Positions 1 through 9,887 of a stretch of DNA of 64,000 nucleotides are shown here, piece after piece. Position numbers and translations under genes: made by a program. Position 1 is the first letter of the stretch. Each line of letters opens with the position of its first letter. The notes under the pieces are model-generated. The model saw only the letters and a list, made by a program, of their open reading frames with translations. It searched no databases and had not been told where the DNA came from. The stretch comes from Rachicladosporium sp. CCFEE 5018 (Eukaryota; Ascomycota; Dothideomycetes; Cladosporiales; Cladosporiaceae). Location of the stretch: NCBI GenBank assembly GCA_002077045.2, contig KZ111178.1, positions 186,001-250,000 of the forward strand, written 5' to 3'.

Positions 1-499
1 CTTGCTAGAGCCTGCTTGACCATGTCGCCTTTTCGCCATGTCAGCAAAAAACCGCTGCCAGGCAATCAGGCATCTCAGGGAAATGCTAGCGCCATCATCG
101 CTGGAACACCGCAGCAGGCCGTGCCTCAGCTCTGCATGATGCACAGAAGTGCCTCAAAAAGGCCGTAAGGTCGACTGACGACCACTTCACTCGTTCGCAC
201 ATACCGGAACGTGTGCTGCTACTACGCCTTCCCAGTGTTACGGTCATGCCATTCGATCTGCGTCTCCGTTGGGCAGCCTACACCGAGCCGTGGCCTGTAT
301 TTATGCATGCTCTACAATGTCAGCATATCCCGTGGCTTCTCTTGCGATGGAGCGAGTGGCCTCAAGCTGACGGAAGCTGGACCACGCAGGTTTTCTTCAG
401 ACGAGATCACTGCAGAGAGGTTTCGCGGCCTGGTATGCAAGTCTCGGTATCATGACCCAGTCGGCGTAAGGACGCATCTCAGGCAAGGACGCTGACTAG
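1..499. other. 5' flank of the methyltransferase gene, no gene resolved
   Basis: No convincing complete gene is seen here. Overlapping open frames occur near 211-495 but none resembles a known protein. A plausible upstream exon of the next gene ends at 432, followed by a GT..AG intron at 433-499. Joined in phase it would add a short stretch ending in Gly-Phe-Ala-Ala before the exon beginning at 500. The true start codon was not located. Confidence 0.3.
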
Positions 500-1199
500 C
501 CGAGGCCACCACTTTACACAATACGAGGAAGAAGCCACTCCAGTCCTACGCCTGGTCGGCTTAGCTCGTGATTTCACTCTGGAGGCTGGCACTGGTGACG
601 GCAATCAGCTGTCACGCTACGATCCTTCCAGAGTCACTCGCGTGATTGGCATTGAACCCAACGGTATCCTCCTTACACGCGTCAGAGAGAGACTTGCATC
701 ACATGCCGAGCTGGCAAGCAAGTACACTCCAATCCAAGCCGCTCTGGAGAACACCGCTGAATTGAATGCATTGGGCATCGTAGACGGTAGCGTAGACACT
801 ATCATGTGCATGCAGGTGCTATGTTCAGTGCAAGACTGCCAAATCGCTGCGGCGACTATGCACAACCTGCTGAAGCCTGGTGGGCAGCTTCTGTTCTGGG
901 AGCACTGCGTGAGCGTGAACGCTCCGACCGCTTCGGTTCAACGTAGGCGTCTCTGCTGCTGTTTTGCGGCCTCGCTGACCACCACAGAACTGTGGAATCT
1001 GATATGGTCGCCTATGGTCGGCGGGTGCCATCTTGGCTGCAATATCGAGCAGGCCATCAATAACGCTGGATCCTGGACCATAGATGAACTTGGTTACGAT
1101 AGCCAGGGACCATACGACCTCATGCCACGTCTCTGGGGTCGCTTCACGAAGACTGCCACGTCAGAAGTCGCAAGCACTCCCGTACATCTATCGACGTGA
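500..1199 (+). CDS. METTL7-like SAM-dependent methyltransferase (5' end unresolved)
   Basis: Class I methyltransferase of the METTL7/methyltransferase-11 type, expected to move a methyl group from S-adenosylmethionine to a small acceptor that cannot be named from sequence. Seen in order: a degenerate SAM motif EAGTGDG, then GIEPN, then QVLCSVQD, then LLKPGGQLLFWEH, then WSPMVGGCHL near the C-terminus, the usual METTL7 order. A 45-nt GT..AG intron at 943-987 keeps the frame. Removing it turns an unrelated 15-residue insert into VQQLWNLIWSPMVGGC, which fits the family much better. The N-terminal part, normally a membrane anchor, must lie in exons before 500 and is not resolved. The SAM motif has Ala-Gly-Thr-Gly-Asp-Gly instead of a typical Gly-rich motif, so reduced activity or a decayed gene is possible. 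Confidence 0.6.
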
Positions 1200-1639
1200 T
1201 CACGGCGTTCAGAACCCCACCGCACCTCACTGGTACAAAACAGTCCGACACCAACATAACTTTACTCACAGCCTTTTCCCCAGAATTTTGACGTCTGTCA
1301 TAGTTACTATGCAATAACTCACAGCAATGCAAGGGAGAATCCAGACATTTGGTGGTCTGAGAAACTCACCCACAACGGCGGGCTGCACTACAAGTTTCTG
1401 CGTAGAGAGGCACTATTTGCCGTCAAAGTCGAGGTATGTCGAGCGCACCTTCCTTCACTAATCCACTTTCATGTTTACCACGTCTTGTTGCTTCCACAAC
1501 ACCACAATAACACGATTTCTTCGCTTTCTCATTATGATGTTCCATCACTCGTACAGTACCTTATTTGGACGTGGCCATTTCGGTCAGCATCAATTGGACC
1601 GCAGCTACAATTCAGCAATCAGCATTAGCACGGCTTTGT
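1200..1639. other. Intergenic
   Basis: About 440 nt between two plus-strand genes. The in-frame triplet at 1565 is TTG, not ATG, so this stretch is read as promoter or 5' leader of the next gene. Nothing else is recognised. Confidence 0.4.
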
Positions 1640-2590
1640 ATGGCTGGATCAACTTCACCAACGGGCCGAGGTCATCGCACAATCAAGAAATCAAAGAAGG
1701 CACTGGAGGCTGGTGGTCTCATTCCCGGCATCGACAATGCCACAAACTTCGACGAATCTCCTTCCTCCGTCCAAGCAAACGCCGCAACGCCTTCAGATCT
1801 ATTACACCGCCCCGCCACAGCAACGAACATGAAAGATCAGGACACACGCATCATGTCTCTCGGTCCACACTACCTCAAGGTTTACGAATGGGAGAGCCCG
1901 ATTCCGACCGACTTCCTCAACCTCACCGATACGCGAAAGCAATGGAAAGCCAGTATGGACCAGCAGCAAGGCGCTTCCGACCCAGATGAGGAGCTCGATG
2001 AGTGGACAGAGGTGTCAGGTCGGGGGGCAGATTACCAGGCTCTCTTTCCTAACATGTTGCTCCGCTTCTCCATCGCTCGCACTTTCATCAGTCGGGCGAA
2101 GCGGGCCTTTCGCGCAGGGAGAACATGGCAAGAGTTCGAGGTGGAGGAGCTGGCCATAGATCCCCAGGCGAAGGCGAAGGCCACTAAGAAGCCTGAGGTG
2201 CGGGCGCTCGAATTGCGGGAATGCTTGAACAATAAGCTCAGGCTGAGCGTCTTCGATGAGGTGAAGGTGCGACTTTGCAACGAGATTTGGCTGCAAGCAT
2301 ACCCTGCGCCTGCGGTAGAGGTCGAGATCGGTGACAAGGCGCTGAAGCAGAAAGACAGCTTCATCGATGAAGAGGCCGCTGGTCGAGCTAAGGGTAAAGG
2401 AAAGGGGAAGGCACAGGCATTGGCACCTATGGGCGTGGCGCCAAGCAATCCTTGTGACCGGGAGGTGCCGGAGGGACCGCAGAGCGCGCCGATGAAGGCT
2501 ACGGCCATGAATATGAGTAGACATGTGGTTAAGGGGGAGAACGGGTATCCTGAGCTGTTTGTGAGCGATGATGAAGGTGAGGAGATCTGA
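1640..2590 (+). CDS. Uncharacterised acidic/basic protein
   Basis: Open frame of 316 codons from the first in-frame ATG at 1640; the frame is open upstream to 1565 but lacks an ATG there. No family was recognised. Visible traits: a basic N-terminal patch, a central region rich in Trp, Phe and charged residues that looks folded (about residues 85-230), a Lys/Gly-rich stretch AKGKGKGKAQA, and a very acidic C-terminus SDDEGEEI. No signal peptide and no membrane helix. There is no second copy in the window to test coding constraint. An upstream exon cannot be excluded. Confidence 0.5.
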   Translation: MAGSTSPTGRGHRTIKKSKKALEAGGLIPGIDNATNFDESPSSVQANAATPSDLLHRPATATNMKDQDTRIMSLGPHYLKVYEWESPIPTDFLNLTDTRKQWKASMDQQQGASDPDEELDEWTEVSGRGADYQALFPNMLLRFSIARTFISRAKRAFRAGRTWQEFEVEELAIDPQAKAKATKKPEVRALELRECLNNKLRLSVFDEVKVRLCNEIWLQAYPAPAVEVEIGDKALKQKDSFIDEEAAGRAKGKGKGKAQALAPMGVAPSNPCDREVPEGPQSAPMKATAMNMSRHVVKGENGYPELFVSDDEGEEI

Positions 2591-2981
2591 GGAAGTTTAG
2601 TGTGGCGCCGTCCGGGAGTGGAGACTCTGGATTACTGGCAAAGGCGATTAAGTCTAACAATCGCTGTCATTGTCGCCATCACTCACTTGTTATCCTTTCC
2701 GGCCTCTACTGAAGACTTGGCATACCCAGGAATCGAGGCTTCACTCTAACAAGTATATACAGAAGCATGTGATGACACGAGTTTGTCACGCCCATGCGGT
2801 GGCCGGCTGTGCCATGTCTAGTTCGGTCACACATCTATCGGCGAGGCCCAGCTGACCCTCGTCTTCTCTGCTCGAGGCATCGACGCTCTTTCGCGTCGCG
2901 TAGCGATGGCAGACCAGGAACCGAGCAGGGAGGGTAGGAAGTTAGTCCGAGCTCGGGGTGTCAGAATGTTAGATTGTAGGA
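2591..2981. other. Intergenic
   Basis: About 390 nt between two plus-strand frames. An ATG at 2906 opens a short frame (MADQEPSREG) that cannot be joined in phase to the BTB-like frame by the obvious GT..AG pair 2934-2998. No other signal seen. Confidence 0.3.
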
Positions 2982-3628
2982 GTGACACAATTGCGCAGGC
3001 TCGACTTCACCGATACGATCACCGTCATTGTTGGTAATCGATACAGCTCTTCGCAACCTGAGAAGTTCAGACCACCCGCGGACATCTTCAAATCTGCGAT
3101 CAAGATGCACGAGAGCTACAACCGCTGCGCAACGAGCTCAAGCTGCCGTTGGACGAGGCTGTGGCGTTCAGGACATATCTACAATACCTGGACAACGGAG
3201 TCCTCGATCTGGTCTTGCCGCCCACAGCCACCGATGGAGCAACTGCGCGCCTTTATACCCACATCCACGCACTAGCAATACGATTGAAAGATCGGGAGAC
3301 CGCAAACCACGTCGCCGACAATCTCTTCGGATACCTTGCCAGTCGGTTGCCACGCCCGACTGCGGGTGCCTTGCATTCCATCGTAGCCAATACAGAGGAG
3401 GATACTGGCCTCTTCAGACTGTGCATGGACTACTTCGTGCATTACCCAACCCTGCTCAAGGTCTTCGCTCCTGGTCAGCCAGGTATCAAGGACACGGTCG
3501 AGTGCTATGCCAAGGACCTAGTGGACGAAGGTCTGGATCTCATGAAAAGTATCATGCTACAAGGCCCAGCGGCGCGGCCAAAGTGCTACTATCACGAGCA
3601 TGGTCACTCCCATCCAGTGTGTCCATAG
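2982..3628 (+). pseudogene. BTB/POZ-like protein, frame broken
   Basis: Two adjacent frames together look like a fungal BTB/POZ domain protein, a protein-protein interaction fold often used by Cul3 adaptors. The first frame (from 2982) gives FTDTITVIVGN followed by EKFRPPADIFKSAIK, like the first strand and helix of a BTB. The second, from about 3107 in another frame, gives LKLPLDEAVAFRTYLQYL, like the usual LP..D..F..YL.WLY segment, and continues about 140 residues to a stop at 3628. No GT..AG intron joins them, so a frameshift lies near 3100-3130. It may be true decay or a base error. The C-terminus ends in a His-rich CYYHEHGHSH. The assignment rests on weak motif resemblance. Confidence 0.45.
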
Positions 3629-3686
3629 CTTTAGGCCTGCTCGACTTGGTTCGTGGGCAGTACGGAGGACGTGACCTGTTGGAAGA

Positions 3687-5017
3687 CTACTGATATAGAA
3701 TCCGCTCCACTTCCTCAGCAATGGCCAGACTGCTCGTCAGCCCCGGACTCTCAATCCCCAAAAGATTGATAAAACCCTCGAAGCCCTCCTCCTTCTTAAT
3801 ATAGAAGTCCTGAAACCCCTTCCCACTTGCGACAGCTCCCAGCCTCCCGAGCTTCGGCCGTATACCGGCATAATCCAAGGCAACAGCATCAACATCAATC
3901 CCCGGCAGGTACTTCTGGATATCCTCCAGCGCAGCCTTGAACCTCTCGGCATTGGGCGTGGGTGCCAGATCAGTCGGACTGTCGACCCACTCCACATCCG
4001 GACCAAAGCGCACACGATCAGCCATATCGACCGTCAGGTGGGTGCCTAGTCCCCCATGACCCGGTACAGGCGCGGGATACACCAGCGTGGAAGGTTTGGG
4101 AAAGCTCTTCGAGTAGCTAAAGTACGATCCCTTGGCATAGAATGGCGTCCGATGCCGATCAGCAGGTAGAATCATATTGTTAATCGCACACGCATAATTT
4201 CCAGCACTATTCACAATCGTCTCAGCCGTGATGAACGATCCGTCCTCATCGGCGCTATAGTTCGGTGTCTGAGGTGTGGGCGATGAAGCAGTGGGCGGAC
4301 TTGCGGGTTGAGGTGCAGTCCAGATCTTCCAATCCGGATTGCCAGGGGAAGGTGCCTCGATCCGCGTAACTGGGCTAGCGAGGGCAGTATCTCCACATGC
4401 CTCCTCGAACTCGCCGTGAAGCCATTGCATGAAAGCGTGAGAGTCGACTATGCCTGTGCTGGGGCTTTCGAGGACACCGGCTTCGGCGCGGACTTCTGGC
4501 TCGCGGTGAGAGGCTTCGTCCTTAGGTACGAAGCGGATGGGGATGTTCATCGAAGTGGCGAAATCGTAGACCTTCTGGAGCTCAGCCATCTGTTCCTCGG
4601 TCTGGGCGACGACCCATTTGCCGCAGTTCTTGTAGGGGACGTTGTGCTTCTCGCAAGCAGCGTACATTAGCTCCTTGCCACGGAGGCAGAGACGTGTCTT
4701 GAGACTATCAGGACCGTAGTAGAGACCGGCGTGGATGACCTGGAATCCGCGTTTCAGCCATTGACGTTCAAATTATTGCTTTACGTGTACGAGTCTACCT
4801 CAGAATTGCGACTGCTCGTCTCGCTCCCGACCGTGCCATGTTTCTCTATGAGCACAGTACTGACTCCGTCTCGCTGCTGCAATTTCCTCGCGATCGCCAG
4901 TCCAACCGCGCCGCCTCCGATGACTGCATGCGTGAAGTCTGCTTGTCTCGGTGTTGTTGTGGAAAAGCAACGACCAAGGTGGCGAACATGCTTCGCATTA
5001 CTACTTGACAACATCAT
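3687..5017 (-). CDS. L-2-hydroxyglutarate dehydrogenase, mitochondrial
   Basis: FAD enzyme of the DAO superfamily that oxidises L-2-hydroxyglutarate to 2-oxoglutarate, a metabolite-repair step. Model: exon 1 5017-4799, GT..AG intron 4740-4798, exon 2 4739-3687, 423 residues, phase-perfect. The splice joins NSE to [18 protein letters not shown], a signature of this family. Exon 1 begins with a Ser/Arg-rich presequence ([13 protein letters not shown]) suited to mitochondrial import, then the Rossmann FAD motif [12 protein letters not shown] at about residues 33-44. Further on are [23 protein letters not shown] and the C-terminal YAGIRPKL and [20 protein letters not shown], all typical. A disordered Pro/Ser/Thr insert of about 25 residues sits in the middle. 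It converges on the BTB-like gene, whose end is 58 nt away. Confidence 0.9.
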
Positions 5018-5316
5018 GCTCAAATTACTCCATCCACAGCATTGAAGGCGCACATGCTGGAGAACAACGCTATACAACGTCCATTTGAAGGCGTTAAGAT
5101 GTATGACTGTATCGCCGTTGGGCGTCCATTGGAGATTCACAAGTTGGAGGTCTGACGTTGACTCCGGCTTCGGATCCATGAGACGCGCACACAAGTGGCA
5201 TTGTTGATCTTCAATAATACACAACGCACGTCGCATCGACCAATCACGAAATCGCTGAGAGCCTAGTCATAGTCTGCGACTTCCTACAGATTGATTCAAC
5301 GTCTTCACCTCTAGAT
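5018..5316. other. Intergenic between two minus-strand genes
   Basis: About 300 nt that must hold the promoter and 5' leader of the L-2-hydroxyglutarate dehydrogenase and the 3' end of the adrenodoxin reductase transcript. Nothing specific recognised. Confidence 0.4.
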
Positions 5317-6996
5317 CTAGGCGTCTAAGAATCGCAACATCTCCGTGATACTACGCATCTTCTCCCGCACCTTTCCTTTCACGACACCTTGACGCCGTTC
5401 CTCAGCATCGATTTTCTCCCAGTCTGCCCAGCTTACACTTCTGATACCCCGAGCATCCACCGCCCGCTTGACGGCGTCCCAGCCACCCTTTTCACCATCA
5501 CCACCCAGCTCATTGAACCGAGTGTTACCCTCCCAGTCCATAACGACTGTATCAGCCGATGCGAATGCGTCGTCCATGGTGCTTGCGATCACACCCGTTG
5601 GTCCACGCTTGACCCAGCCCGCACAGTACATGCCAGGTAAGTGAGCAGCAGACAGAGGGACCTCCGGGCTGCGATCAGGGCGTAGTACGCGGCCAAACTT
5701 GTCGTTCGGTATAGTGCCACGCTTTTGATCAAATGGAATACCGAGTTCATCAAACCCGGGCAAGGGCTCGCTTTTGTAGCCCACGGATCGGAACGCAAGC
5801 GACGTGTGCACAAGCGCCTTCTCACCCGTGCTCCGTACGCCAAGTGCACGCAGAGCGTTCAACGCGGCAGGAGGCCCTGTCAGTGTTGGCGTGTCTTCTT
5901 GCTCGAGCACCGAGCTTGGCTCGGCCGTATACGCTGTCCTCTCGAATCCGATCGCATCCAGACCTTTGCCGTCAGAGGACAGAAATTCGACAGGCGATCT
6001 CAGAAAGCCGAGTTGCCACATCTTCTTCGCTTGCTCAGGTGGTGTCTTTGAGCCCTTCTCAAGGAGCTCAGCAATCCGCTTCAGCTGTCGAGGGAGCTTC
6101 TTGCGCCCAACACCGATCAGCTCGTCCCAACCCTCTGGAGGTGGCACGAAGCCAGTCTCGGGGAGATGCATCAGCTCGCGGAGCTCTTTGATCGTGTACG
6201 GCGCCTGCAGAGGTCCGCGCCGACCGATGACTTTGACATTGGTCACGCGACTTCTGCTTAACGCCTCGATCGCCTGCTCCGACATGTCGGTACTTTGCAG
6301 ATGCTTGATAGGCGCAAGTAAAGTCCTCGCGACATCTAGCGCTACGTTACCCTGTCCGATAACTACAGCTGTGTCGCTTGACTGTAAGTCTGGATTCAGA
6401 TCATCGTACTCCGGCAGTCCATTGTACCAGCCAACGAACGATCGAGCTGAGACGACGCCATGCAGATCTTCCCCGGGGATGCCCAAGGTCTTGTCCTTCG
6501 ACGCTCCGTACGCGAAGAGCAAAGCATCGTATTGCTCCGCGATCGTCCTGAGTGGCAAGTGTCCAAGCCCGTCACCTATAGGCACGTTGCCAATGAAGTT
6601 AAAGTTTTGCCACTTTGCCACATCGTCGAGGTTCTCTGAACTTTTCTGTCAAGGCTGTGAGCGATCAGTGACCTGTCGCCGGCGAGGTCTTGCGCTGGTG
6701 CTTACCTTGACTTCAGGATGGTCGGGTGCGACACCGAATCGAACGAGTCCGTATGGCACGGGCAGCGACTCGTACATGTCAATGTACGAGCCTGGCATCT
6801 TTTTCATAATCCTATATGCCGTGTAGTAGCCTGCTGGTCCAGATCCAATGATGGCCAGGCGCATCGGCCGCCTCTGCGCGCTGGCCGTACTGTACGGTAG
6901 TCTGTCGCCATGCTGATTCAGTGCACGACGGTTGACTGCGCCCTTCGCAGATCTGCAGGCCGAACACACGTATGGCATCCGTTTCGTTGCCTGCAT
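5317..6996 (-). CDS. ARH1: NADPH:adrenodoxin (ferredoxin) oxidoreductase, mitochondrial
   Basis: Flavoprotein that passes electrons from NADPH to mitochondrial ferredoxin for Fe-S cluster, haem A and related syntheses. Model: exon 1 6996-6706, intron 6646-6705 (60 nt), exon 2 6645-5317, about 539 residues. The splice yields APDHPEVK then KSSENLDDVAKW, in phase. Motifs: FAD Rossmann LAIIGSGPAGYYTAYR, YESLPVPYGLVRFGVAPDHP, the NADPH site VIGQGNVALDVAR, RRGPLQAPYTIKELREL, and near the C-terminus GWVKRGPTGVIASTM, all diagnostic. The N-terminus before LAIIGSG is Arg/Ser-rich like a presequence. The start could be the ATG at 6996 or 6978. The yeast symbol is used by homology. The first 0.55 kb of this gene appears again at 28969-29521. 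Confidence 0.92.
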
Positions 6997-7248
6997 ATCT
7001 ATGGCATCTTGCACTGCGCCGTCAATTGCTAAGATTGCAGTGACGCAGTGTCGAGATGATATGGAGTTCATCGGCGGCGGCGTCGGACTTAGTCGGCCCG
7101 CGATCGCTCGGTCAAGATTTCCGTCGCCGCATAGCAACCGCTAATCTAAACAAAGATCTCGAAATCCAAGCATCAGGCGAGCTACATTGCTGGATACATT
7201 CCTTTCACTGGCTGACATCATCTCATTCTCCCCATTCATTCGCTAGCC
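6997..7248. promoter_or_regulatory. Bidirectional promoter region
   Basis: About 250 nt separate the divergent starts of the adrenodoxin reductase (minus) and the membrane protein (plus). No TATA box or named site recognised. Its second copy at 29522-29776 differs by a few substitutions and a 3-nt insertion. Confidence 0.45.
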
Positions 7249-7534
7249 ATGGGTATCTCTGACCCTCCCTACCTCTACGAGGCTGCTCCGCGTCGTCAAA
7301 TCGCCTACCCATACTCCGATTTTGACCCCAAAGCGGCCAGTAGAGCATCATGGGACAAGGCGACACTGGCCTCGCAGCCGCGGCCGAAGCAGGAGGGGCC
7401 ATTGATCGACTTCAACAAGCATCCTGATAGCTACATGATAGTACAAGGCTCGCAGGTCGAGCACAAGGCGCTGCCGAAGAACACGAAGAAGGCAGTGAAG
7501 GCTATCAGATGGGTGCAGTTTGTGCTGCGACTGA
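7249..7534 (+). CDS. N-terminal fragment of multi-pass membrane protein (cut by gap)
   Basis: The first 95 codons of the gene found complete at 29777-32003, ending where the 100-N gap begins. The residues match the complete copy throughout. The break falls at the start of the first hydrophobic segment (WVQFVLRL). The truncation is an assembly edge, not a mutation. Confidence 0.85.
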
Positions 7535-7634
7535 NNNNNNNNNNNNNNNNNNNNNNNNNNNNNNNNNNNNNNNNNNNNNNNNNNNNNNNNNNNNNNNNNN
7601 NNNNNNNNNNNNNNNNNNNNNNNNNNNNNNNNNN
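7535..7634. other. Assembly gap, 100 N
   Basis: Exactly 100 N, the usual placeholder for a gap of unknown length. By comparison with contig 3, about 11.3 kb (30063-41324 there) should lie between these two contig ends if both belong to one homeolog. Confidence 0.95.
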
Positions 7635-8478
7635 GACAATAGCTCTTGCATAACGTCGAAATGCCTGTCTCGGAGGGCATACATCGTTGCCGAGTATCCA
7701 GCCTCATCGACGGCATTGATGTTAGCGCCGGAAGCAAGCAACATCTTTGCGAGGCTCAGATGACCAAGCTTCGCAACGATGTGTAATGGCGCGCAAGCAA
7801 TGGTCACCTGCACCTCCAATTCATTCAGCTCGTTGAGGTTGCACCTGAGTGCCCCGGTGGCAAGACTGACTTCCGCCAATTGTGCGAGCTGAGCCTCCCT
7901 GTTGCGCTCGAGGAGGACGTGGCATAATTCCAGATCCCCGGCATGACAGGCAAGGTGCAATGCTGTGCCGAAAAGTCGACACTTGGCACTTGCGTCCGCT
8001 CGATTGTCCCGCAAGACTTTCAGAGTGCTCATGCGGCCATTCAGCACAGCCAGGTGGAGCGGTGTACCACATTGAAAACTTCGCGCATTGACATCTGCGC
8101 CCTCGTCAATGAGTAGCGCAACAGTGTCGTCGAAGCCGCAGTATACGGCATGATGAAGTGCTGTCAAGCCATGCTGATCTGTATGCTCCACATCGACGCC
8201 ACGCCGAATGAGGTACTGCACTCGCGGTGTTTGCCCTTCGGCGGCAGCTCTGATTAGCGTGTCGTTCCTCTGATCTCCACGGAGTGTATCGTCTGATTCG
8301 CGAGTCCGCAAAGAATACTGGTAATTCTCTGCGATATGTCAGTACATGTCAGCCCGCAAGGGAACTGTGATTGAGCTATAGGGATGACATTACTGTTAGT
8401 CACTGTGTTGTGCACATCGCCCACATGCAGGCGAGCGTGACCAGCTGCCGTGATTGAACCGACATCTATTTTCGGCAT
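7635..8478 (-). CDS. Ankyrin-HET fusion protein, copy A (N-terminal part, cut by gap)
   Basis: Exon 1 8478-8394, intron 8329-8393 (65 nt), exon 2 from 8328 to the contig edge at 7635. It encodes the short N-terminal motif exon and most of the ankyrin repeats of the gene complete at 40061-42168. The HET half is lost to the gap. Identity with copy B is high here, about 11 differences in 844 nt. Differences include Ala/Asp in RNDTLIR and Val-Glu-His versus Val-Asp-His. No internal stop is seen. Confidence 0.75.
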
Positions 8479-8898
8479 GACAGAGAGCTCGCTTCATTTG
8501 GTGTAGAACATGGGTCACCTTCCCGCAAGGTGTGTATTGTCAAGGCGATGCAGGTTCTGCAGTTCTTCGTGAGCAGTCGGCGGTACTGTCGAGATGCAAG
8601 GCAATCATGAGGCGTTGTTAGCGACCAATCGGCATCCCCTACCTGGCAGCTCAGCTCCTAGTACAGCACTGCTCTGCACTGGCACACGCTGACATGCTTC
8701 ACGTTTGTGCCAAGCACGAAGTATCTTCAGAATGGTACGAATACGTTTTCAGTGTCTCAGGATTGTCCAGCAAATGCTAAAGATCGAAGTGTGCCGCTGC
8801 TCTGCTCATATCTTACAGAATGTACTCCGTACATCGCTTTAGCCATAGCGTGTCCTGCACGCTGACTGCCATCTTCGAGGGTCCCTCTCCATTAGCAC
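8479..8898. other. Intergenic
   Basis: About 420 nt between the ankyrin-HET start and the pectate lyase stop, both minus strand. It is nearly identical to 42169-42588. It should hold the ankyrin-HET promoter; no clear TATA box or repeat was noticed. Confidence 0.4.
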
Positions 8899-9761
8899 TT
8901 AGCAAGACGGCACACTCGAGTACTTGCAAGCATTGCTCGGCCCAGAGCTGAGCTTCTTCGGCTCCGCTCCATTGTTGTTACCCTGGTACTCGACACAGAT
9001 GCTTTTGACGCCAGTAGCGCAAGTGTTGCTGATCGTCGCAGTGTCGCCATAGTTGCTGTTGATGCCGATAAGGACCTTGCCTCCAGAGGCTTTGACGTTC
9101 TTGATCGTGACGGCGCGCTTGGCACCGTTGCCTTTGCAGTTGCCGCAAGATCGGTAAAGCTTGCCGAAGTCGGACGCTGAGAAGCCGTCGATCGTCACGG
9201 GAGATGCGGCGTTGTTCTGTATGATCCTATAGCAATTGTCAGCTTCGTGTCACAGAGATGAGATGAGATAGCATCCTCACTTGTCGGCTGCACCACGAGC
9301 ACCACCGCCCTTCACCACAACAGTCCCAGTACCCTTGAAGGACAGAGCGTCCTCGCAAACATCGGTCCACCAGACGTCTGCAAACGATCAGCCAGATGTT
9401 CAACACGCAAGGCCAGTCTCTGCATACTCTCAATGGTGCAAGACCCAAGACAGTGCACGCCCTCAATCTGGTCTTTCCCGATGATCACGTTCTTGAGCGT
9501 GCCACCGTTCTGGACAAGGAAGACTGCGTCTGCGTCGCCACCCTCGGCTTGACCAGTGCAGGAGACACCGCGACCATAAGTCTTCATTCCGCCATCGAAA
9601 GTGCCGGAGACCTTTTGCGGGCTCTTGTAGGTGACGGAACCCTTGGAGGCTGGGATGTTGAAGCTGAAGCTGCGTTCGACGATCTCGGCTGCGGGTATAG
9701 CAGAAGCACCAAGTGCGAGTGCGCCGAGTATGGCGGAAGTCATGAAGTTAAAGGAAGGCAT
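8899..9761 (-). CDS. Secreted pectate lyase, polysaccharide lyase family 3, copy A
   Basis: Cleaves de-esterified pectin by beta-elimination outside the cell. Model: exon 1 9761-9428, intron 9378-9427 (50 nt), exon 2 9377-9281, intron 9227-9280 (54 nt), exon 3 9226-8899; about 252 residues, usual for PL3. Residues 1-21 form a signal peptide (hydrophobic [11 protein letters not shown]). Family marks: [36 protein letters not shown], then after the first splice [33 protein letters not shown], and the C-terminal [10 protein letters not shown]. Multiple Cys fit extracellular disulfides. A TATAAA lies about 120 nt upstream of the ATG. Several substitutions separate it from copy B, for example Val for Asp in SICVEYQ and Gly for Ala in NNNGAEP. 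Confidence 0.9.
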
Positions 9762-9881
9762 GACGATGCAGAAAGTCTTTTGGTTGATGGACCGTGAGAA
9801 ATGAATCTGTGCTTCTGTAGCGAGCTATAGAAGAGAACTGCAGTATGGACAACACATACTAAAGCGAGTAGATACAAAGCC

Positions 9882-9887
9882 TTTATA
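9882..9887 (-). promoter_or_regulatory. TATA box, pectate lyase copy A
   Basis: TATAAA on the minus strand about 120 nt before the ATG at 9761. The same hexamer is kept at 43572-43577 in copy B at the same distance. Confidence 0.5.

Larger units (their letters stand above)
6444..7534. repeat. End of contig 1, repeated at 28969-30062
   Basis: These 1,091 nt match 28969-30062 in the same orientation with about 15 substitutions and one 3-nt indel counted by eye. They cover the 5' part of the adrenodoxin reductase, the bidirectional promoter and the start of the membrane protein. This looks like two homologous haplotypes or homeologs overlapping. Confidence 0.9.

Noticed and set aside
2015..2524. 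Antisense frames of 158-169 codons opposite the unknown gene
   Set aside because: Typical codon-bias shadows of the plus-strand gene.
7249..8311. Frames crossing the first N run (7249-7653, 7505-8311)
   Set aside because: Products of translating N; real coding stops at the contig edges.
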